The notes under the pieces were generated by a model. It saw only the letters and a program-made list of their open reading frames with translations. It ran no database searches and was not told the DNA's origin. The position numbers and the translations under genes were made by a program. A stretch of 11,497 nt of DNA from Gammaproteobacteria bacterium. GTDB taxonomy: Bacteria > Pseudomonadota > Gammaproteobacteria > Steroidobacterales > Steroidobacteraceae. The first letter of the stretch is position 1. Every line of letters begins with the position of its first letter. The DNA is taken from assembly GCA_030040525.1 (NCBI GenBank), contig JASHTN010000186.1:1-11497 (forward strand), in the 5' to 3' direction. Below are positions 7,394-11,497 of the stretch, piece after piece.

Positions 7394-8325
7394 TCATGCA
7401 TCGCAGCGACCAGGCTCTCGCCATCAGCGCGCTCCGCAGCGCCGCACCCTACATCCGCATGTACAAGGGCAAGACCTTCGTGGTGAAGGCCGGGGGCGGC
7501 GTGTTCGCCGACACGGCCACGACGCGCGCGCTGGTCGAGCAGATCGGCATCCTGCACTACTTCGGGGTACGCGTCGTGCTGGTGCACGGCGGCGGCCCGC
7601 AGCTCACGGAGCTCTCGGCCGCGCTCGGCGTGCCGACGCGGATGGTCGAGGGGCGGCGCGTCACCGACCAGCAGTCGATCGACGTCACGGCGATGGTGCT
7701 CAACGGGCTGATCAACACGCGCGTGCTCGGCATGTGCCGCGACCTGAACATCGACGCAGTCGGTATCAGCGGCGTGGACGCGGGTCTGGTGCGCGCGCAC
7801 AAGCGCCCGCCGGTGCCCATCGGCAGTGACGGCGCGCTGGTCGACTACGGCTTCGTCGGCGACATCGACTCGGTCGACACGCGCGTGCTGGTCAAGCTGC
7901 TCGACAACGGCCTGATGCCGGTGGTCAGCCCGCTGTCGGCGGACGAGGCCGGTACCCTCCTCAACATCAACGCCGACACCGTGGCGGGCGCGATCGGCGC
8001 GGCGCTCGGCGCGGAGAAGCTGATCCTGTGCACCGGCGCGCCCGGGATCCTCGGCAGCGTCGACGACGCGCGCTCGCTCATCTCCTACACCGACCTCGCC
8101 GGGCTCGCCCGCCTGCGCGCCGAGGGGCGCATCGCCGACGGCATGCTGCCGAAGGCCAAGGCGATCGAGGACGCGATCCGCGGCGGCGTGCGGCGCGTGC
8201 ACGTGGTGTCCTACCGGTCCGCGGAAGGGATTCTCGGCGAGGTGTTCACCAACGAGGGCACCGGCACGTTGATCGTCGCCGACGTCAACGCGCTCACGCC
8301 CGCCGAGCAGCAGGCCCCGGCGTGA
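7390..8325 (+). CDS. argB: N-acylglutamate kinase
   Basis: A 311-residue amino-acid kinase that phosphorylates the gamma-carboxyl of N-acetyl- or N-succinylglutamate with ATP, the second pathway step. Visible motifs are V-V-K-A-G-G-G (Lys33), V-L-V-H-G-G-G-P-Q (63-71), G-R-R-V-T-D, A-M-V-L-N-G, the nucleotide-binding part L-C-T-G-A-P-G-I-L, and G-M-L-P-K-A-K near the C-terminus. The start at 7390 has AGGGA at 7378-7382 with 7-nt spacing; the next ATG at 7396 is too far from it. It has no C-terminal GNAT domain, unlike the fused kinase-synthase of Xanthomonas, so it cannot supply the first step. The N-terminal helix before P-Y-I is present, as in hexameric arginine-regulated kinases, but feedback inhibition is only a possibility. 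Its stop overlaps the argH GTG by 4 nt. Confidence 0.93.
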   Translation: MIMHRSDQALAISALRSAAPYIRMYKGKTFVVKAGGGVFADTATTRALVEQIGILHYFGVRVVLVHGGGPQLTELSAALGVPTRMVEGRRVTDQQSIDVTAMVLNGLINTRVLGMCRDLNIDAVGISGVDAGLVRAHKRPPVPIGSDGALVDYGFVGDIDSVDTRVLVKLLDNGLMPVVSPLSADEAGTLLNINADTVAGAIGAALGAEKLILCTGAPGILGSVDDARSLISYTDLAGLARLRAEGRIADGMLPKAKAIEDAIRGGVRRVHVVSYRSAEGILGEVFTNEGTGTLIVADVNALTPAEQQAPA

Positions 8326-9526
8326 GGCGGCTGTGGGACACGGGGGCGCCGCTCGATGCGCGCGTCCTGGAATACACCGCCGGCGAGGACTACGCGCTGG
8401 ACGAGCGGCTGGTGCGCCACGATGTCGCCGCCTCGATCGCGCACGCGCAGATGCTGTGCGCGCAGGGCCTGATCAGCGCCGCCGACCTCGAGGCGATCCG
8501 CGCCGGGCTCAGCGCACTCGCCGACGAGCACGCCCGCGGACTGTGGCGGGTCGAGCTCGACGACGAGGACGGGCAGACGGCGCTCGAGCGACATCTCACC
8601 GCGCGCATCGGCCCTGCCGGCGCGCGCATCCACCTCGGACGCTCGCGCAACGATCAGGTGCTGGCGGCGCTGCGGCTCTACCTGCGCGAGGCGACGGTGG
8701 AGCTCGCCGCCGGTGCGGAAGGCTGTGCGGCGGCTCTCGAGGCACTCGCCGCGCGCGAGGCGCACACCGCGCTCCCCGGCTACACGCACATGCAACAGGC
8801 GATGCCGAGCTCGGTGTCGCTGTGGCGCGCGGCTTCGCCGCGGAGCTGCGCGACGACGCTGCAGGGCTCCGCCAGGTGCAGCGGCGCCTCGGCAAGAGCC
8901 CGCTCGGCTCCGCGGCCGGCTACGGCACCCCGGGCTTACCCATCGATCGCGAGGCAACGCGCGCGGCGCTCGGGTTCGCCGAGGTGCACCAGCCGGTGAC
9001 CGCAGTGCAGCTCTCGCGCGGCAAGGCGGAGGCGCAGCTGCTCTTCGAGATCGCGCTGCTCATGCAGGACCTGTCGCGATTCGCCGCCGACGTGCTGCTG
9101 TTTGCGACCGCCGAGTTCGGCTTCATCACGCTGCCGGAGGCGTTCACCACCGGGTCCTCGATCATGCCCCAGAAGCGCAATCCGGACGTGTTCGAGCTGA
9201 TCCGCGGCCGCTCGGCCACCGCGCAGGGGGCGCTGGCGGAGGCGCTCGCAGTGTGCGCCAAGCTCCCCTCGGGCTATCAGCGCGACCTGCAACTGGTCAA
9301 GGCGCCGCTGTTTCGCAGCATGGATCTGGCACTTGCGACGCTCGCCATCCTGCCGCCGGCGATTGCCGGGCTCGAGTTCCGGCCAGAGGCGATCCGAATG
9401 GACCCGGCGATCCGTGCGGCCGAGGAAGCCAACCGCCTGGCGCTCGCCGAGGGCATCCCGTTCCGCGAGGCGTATCAGCGCATCGCGGCAAGGCTCAGGA
9501 GCCCGGAGGACAGCGGCTCAACATGA
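8322..9526 (+). pseudogene. argH: argininosuccinate lyase, interrupted by a 1-nt frameshift
   Basis: The gene starts at the GTG at 8322 (GTGA overlap with argB). The first part, to about 8825, encodes an ordinary ArgH N-terminus with H-L-G-R-S-R-N-D-Q-V and L-P-G-Y-T-H-M-Q-Q-A. After S-V-S-L-W that frame continues as nonsense to 8999, while the correct sequence resumes in another frame as A-R-G-F-A-A-E-L, S-P-L-G-S-A-A-G-Y-G, the fumarase/lyase signature G-S-S-I-M-P-Q-K-R-N-P (9152-9184), and ends at 9526. Restoring one G at 8824-8825 (GG to GGG) gives a smooth 401-residue protein, on the short side for ArgH. The enzyme splits argininosuccinate to arginine and fumarate. All catalytic motifs on both sides look intact, so a sequencing or assembly error is more likely than decay. 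If real, the strain would be an arginine auxotroph unless another argH exists. Confidence 0.9.
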
Positions 9527-10080
9527 CGCGACTGTTGGGAATCTCCGGGGCGCTGCGCCGCGGCTCGTACAACGCCGCGCTGCTGCGCGCGGCGACCCGC
9601 CTCATGCCCGAGGACTCGATCCTCGAGGTCGCGAGCATCCGCGGCATCCCACTCTACGACGGCGACGTCGAATCGCAGGGGATTCCGGCGGCGGTCGTGC
9701 AGTTGAAGGACGCGGTGGCCGCCGCCGACGGCGTGCTGCTGGTGAGTCCCGAGTACAACAACAGTATTCCCGGAGTCTTCAAGAACACCATCGACTGGCT
9801 GTCGCGTCCGCCGGCGGACGTGAAGCGCGTGTTCAGCGGGCGGCCGTTCGCCGTCGTCGGCGCCTCCCCCGGCGGCTTCGGCACCACGCTCGCTCAGGCC
9901 GCGTGGCTGCCGGTGCTGCGCACGCTCGGCACGCAGGCCTGGTTCGGCGGCCGGCTGGCGCTAGCGCGCGCGGGCAACGCCTTCGATGAGAGCGGCAATC
10001 TCAAGGACGCGGCCGTGGAGGAGCAGCTGAAGCACTTCCTCGCCGGCTACGTCGCCTTCGTCCGGCGCGCGCCGCGCTGA
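9523..10080 (+). CDS. NADPH-dependent FMN reductase family flavoprotein
   Basis: A 185-residue flavodoxin-like protein. The FMN phosphate-binding loop G-I-S-G-A-L-R-R-G-S-Y-N lies at residues 6-17, and S-P-E-Y-N-N-S-I-P-G-V-F-K-N-T-I-D-W is the family signature. G-A-S-P-G-G-F-G-T follows, together with a hydrophobic segment around L-P-V-L-R-T-L-G. Relatives include chromate/quinone reductases (ChrR/YieF) and azoreductases; they reduce FMN, quinones or metals with NAD(P)H in the cytoplasm. The ATG overlaps the argH stop (ATGA), with GGAGGA at 9505-9510, so it is the last gene of the arg transcript. Nothing in the sequence links it to arginine chemistry, and the true electron acceptor cannot be named. 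Transport into the operon as a passenger is as likely as a functional role. Confidence 0.88.
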   Translation: MTRLLGISGALRRGSYNAALLRAATRLMPEDSILEVASIRGIPLYDGDVESQGIPAAVVQLKDAVAAADGVLLVSPEYNNSIPGVFKNTIDWLSRPPADVKRVFSGRPFAVVGASPGGFGTTLAQAAWLPVLRTLGTQAWFGGRLALARAGNAFDESGNLKDAAVEEQLKHFLAGYVAFVRRAPR

Positions 10081-10093
10081 GGCGCACCCGGCT

Positions 10094-10126
10094 GCCCGCG
10101 GCGCGGGCGGCAGAGCCGCGCGGCTC
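10094..10126. terminator. possible bidirectional terminator (two GC-rich dyads)
   Basis: Between the converging FMN reductase and sulfatase genes lie two perfect palindromes, GCCCGCG-G-CGCGGGC (10094-10108) and GAGCCGCGCGGCTC (10113-10126). The second reaches into the sulfatase stop codon. Neither is followed by a T-run on either strand, so intrinsic termination is uncertain; short dyads are also common by chance at this GC content. Confidence 0.35.
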
Positions 10127-11497
10127 AGTCGCACGCACACTGCAGCGACTCGGGCGGCAAAGCCTGGTAGAGGTAGTGGTCGCCGGTCTCGCGGCGCAGC
10201 GCCTCGAGGCGCGCGGCCAGCGCACGGGTGAGGCCGGCATAGCGCGCCTCGCCGTAGAGATTGTGCAGCTCGTCGGGGTCGGACTTCAGGTCGTAGAGCT
10301 CGAACTCCTCGGGCGCGGTGAAGTAGTGGATGTACTTGTAGCGCTCGGTGCGCACGCCGCGGCAGGGCCGCACCTGCTCCGCGCCCGGATACTCGTAGTA
10401 CTCGTAGAGCCAGTCCGCGCGCCACGGCGTGGCGGCGTCGGCGAGCAGCGGCATGAGGCTCCTGCCCTGGAGCTGCGCGTGGGGCGGCGCACCGACGAGA
10501 TCGAGCAGCGTCGGCGCGAGATCGAGATTGAGAGCCATGCGCGCGGCGCTGCTGCGCGCTGCGATCCGCGGCGGATAGCGGATCATGAGCGGAATGCGGA
10601 TCGACGGCTCGTACATGAGGCGCTTGTCGTAGAAGCGATGCTCGCCGAGGAAGAAGCCGTGATCCGAGCTCCACACCAGCACCGTTTCGTCCAGGATCCG
10701 CTGCCTCTCGAGCTCCGCGAGCACCTGGCCGATGTCCTCGTCGTTGGATTCGATCCCGCAGTAGTGGTCCTTGACCAGCTCCTCGAGCGAGCGCGGCGCA
10801 TCGCGCTCGAGGAACTGCGCGCCGATCTTGTTGAGCGCTGCGACGACGCTGCGGGGCTTGCCGGCGTAACCGGAGAGGTACTCATCGAAGCTCGCCGGCT
10901 TCGGGATCGGCACGCCGTTGAAGTCGTTCACCATGCGCAGCGGGCGGTCGAACGGCGCGTGCGGCGCATAGAACCACAGGAACAGGCAGAAGGGGGCACG
11001 GTGCCTCTGCCTGACCCAGGCGAGCGCCTTGCGGGTCAGGAGGTCATCGACGTACTCGTGGTAGCGAAGCGGCGCACCGAAGCGGCCCCGGGCGCCCTCG
11101 ACCACCACCGGGTTCTGGTAGTCGGCCTGGCCGGCGAAGCCGAAGTAGTAGTCCCAGTAGCGATCCATGAGCGCGCCCGCGACGTGCGACTTGCCGATGA
11201 AGGCGACCTCATAGCCGTGCCGCTGGATCAGATCGGTCACGAGCGGCAGGCCCTCGGGAACGCCGCGGTGCTGGTTGTCGACCGCGCCGGTGGTGTGCGA
11301 ATAGAGGCCCGTGAGGACCGTGGCGCGCGCCGGCAGACACAGCGAGTTGATGCAGAACGCGTTGGCGAACACCGCGCCCTCGCGCCCGATGCGATCGATG
11401 CTCGGGGTCTTCAGCAGCCGGTTGTCGGCGGGCGAGGATTCGTCCCAGCGCGCGCCTTCGCCGAGAAAGAACACCAGATTGGGCCTGGCCTGCGACC
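10125..11497 (-). CDS. sulfatase (alkaline phosphatase superfamily), N-terminus beyond the edge
   Basis: The stop is at 10127-10125, and the frame is open to the right edge, giving 457 residues. The start lies outside the window, probably only a short signal or leader away, because R-P-N-L-V-F-F, the usual first strand of sulfatases, is at 11486-11466. The formylglycine motif C-L-P-A-R (C-x-P-x-R; Cys codon 11339-11337) is present, as are G-K-S-H (Lys and His of the active site), A-P-H-A-P-F, S-S-D-H-G-F-F-L-G-E-H and D-K-R-L-M-Y-E-P-S-I-R-I-P. These resemble the N-sulfoglucosamine sulfohydrolase/arylsulfatase A-like branch. The metal-ligand pair after the first strand, usually D-D or D-Q, reads E-G here. 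The enzyme hydrolyses sulfate esters after Cys is converted to formylglycine; the substrate cannot be told. No link to the arg operon is seen beyond convergence. Confidence 0.9.
   Translation of the reverse strand, partial: SQARPNLVFFLGEGARWDESSPADNRLLKTPSIDRIGREGAVFANAFCINSLCLPARATVLTGLYSHTTGAVDNQHRGVPEGLPLVTDLIQRHGYEVAFIGKSHVAGALMDRYWDYYFGFAGQADYQNPVVVEGARGRFGAPLRYHEYVDDLLTRKALAWVRQRHRAPFCLFLWFYAPHAPFDRPLRMVNDFNGVPIPKPASFDEYLSGYAGKPRSVVAALNKIGAQFLERDAPRSLEELVKDHYCGIESNDEDIGQVLAELERQRILDETVLVWSSDHGFFLGEHRFYDKRLMYEPSIRIPLMIRYPPRIAARSSAARMALNLDLAPTLLDLVGAPPHAQLQGRSLMPLLADAATPWRADWLYEYYEYPGAEQVRPCRGVRTERYKYIHYFTAPEEFELYDLKSDPDELHNLYGEARYAGLTRALAARLEALRRETGDHYLYQALPPESLQCACD

Noticed and set aside
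8815..8835. Programmed ribosomal frameshift in argH
   Set aside because: There is no slippery heptamer and no reason for an enzyme gene to use one; a missing G in a short G run explains the break more simply.

Overview
The window is very GC-rich and densely coded and looks like a proteobacterial chromosome, most likely a gammaproteobacterium near the Xanthomonadales/Steroidobacterales type. The reasons are a TamB C-terminus, a DUF3617 protein, an ArgR repressor with E. coli-like paired operators, and strong G/C third-position bias. The lineage is an inference. No mobile element, tRNA, rRNA or CRISPR array is visible.

Layout. Positions 1-167 hold the 3' end of a TamB-like outer-membrane assembly gene. 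A small lipoprotein (290-721, +) and a secreted DUF3617 protein (724-1188, -) converge with their stop codons 2 bp apart. The divergent region 1189-1366 carries two ARG-box-like palindromes centred 21 bp apart in front of argR. From 1367 to 10080 runs one compact + strand operon: argR, argG, a P-loop protein of unknown function, argC, argD, an argF' (N-acyl-ornithine transcarbamylase), argB, argH (broken by a 1-nt frameshift) and an NADPH-dependent FMN reductase. Most junctions overlap by 4 nt or are only a few nt apart. After a GC-rich dyad region, a sulfatase gene (10125 to beyond the right edge, -) converges on the operon.

How the genes work together. ArgB phosphorylates an N-acylglutamate, ArgC reduces it to the semialdehyde, ArgD transaminates it to N-acyl-ornithine, ArgF' carbamoylates it to N-acyl-citrulline, an unseen deacylase releases citrulline, and ArgG plus ArgH make arginine. 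No ordinary ornithine transcarbamylase, no N-acylglutamate synthase (ArgA/ArgJ/GNAT) and no ArgE are present in the window.

Two points stand out. First, ArgF' has Ala90 where the N-acetylornithine enzyme of Xanthomonas has Glu92 and the N-succinylornithine enzyme of Bacteroides has Pro90. Replacing Glu92 by Ala is known to turn the acetyl enzyme into a succinyl enzyme, so this operon is predicted to run arginine synthesis through N-succinyl intermediates. Second, the unrecognised P-loop protein between argG and argC sits where a pathway-specific acyltransferase would be expected. It shows some likeness to the DUF1611/BioD-type P-loop group, which includes a reported glutamate N-acetyltransferase (DgcN). 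It is therefore a candidate for the missing first enzyme; this is a hypothesis, not an assignment.
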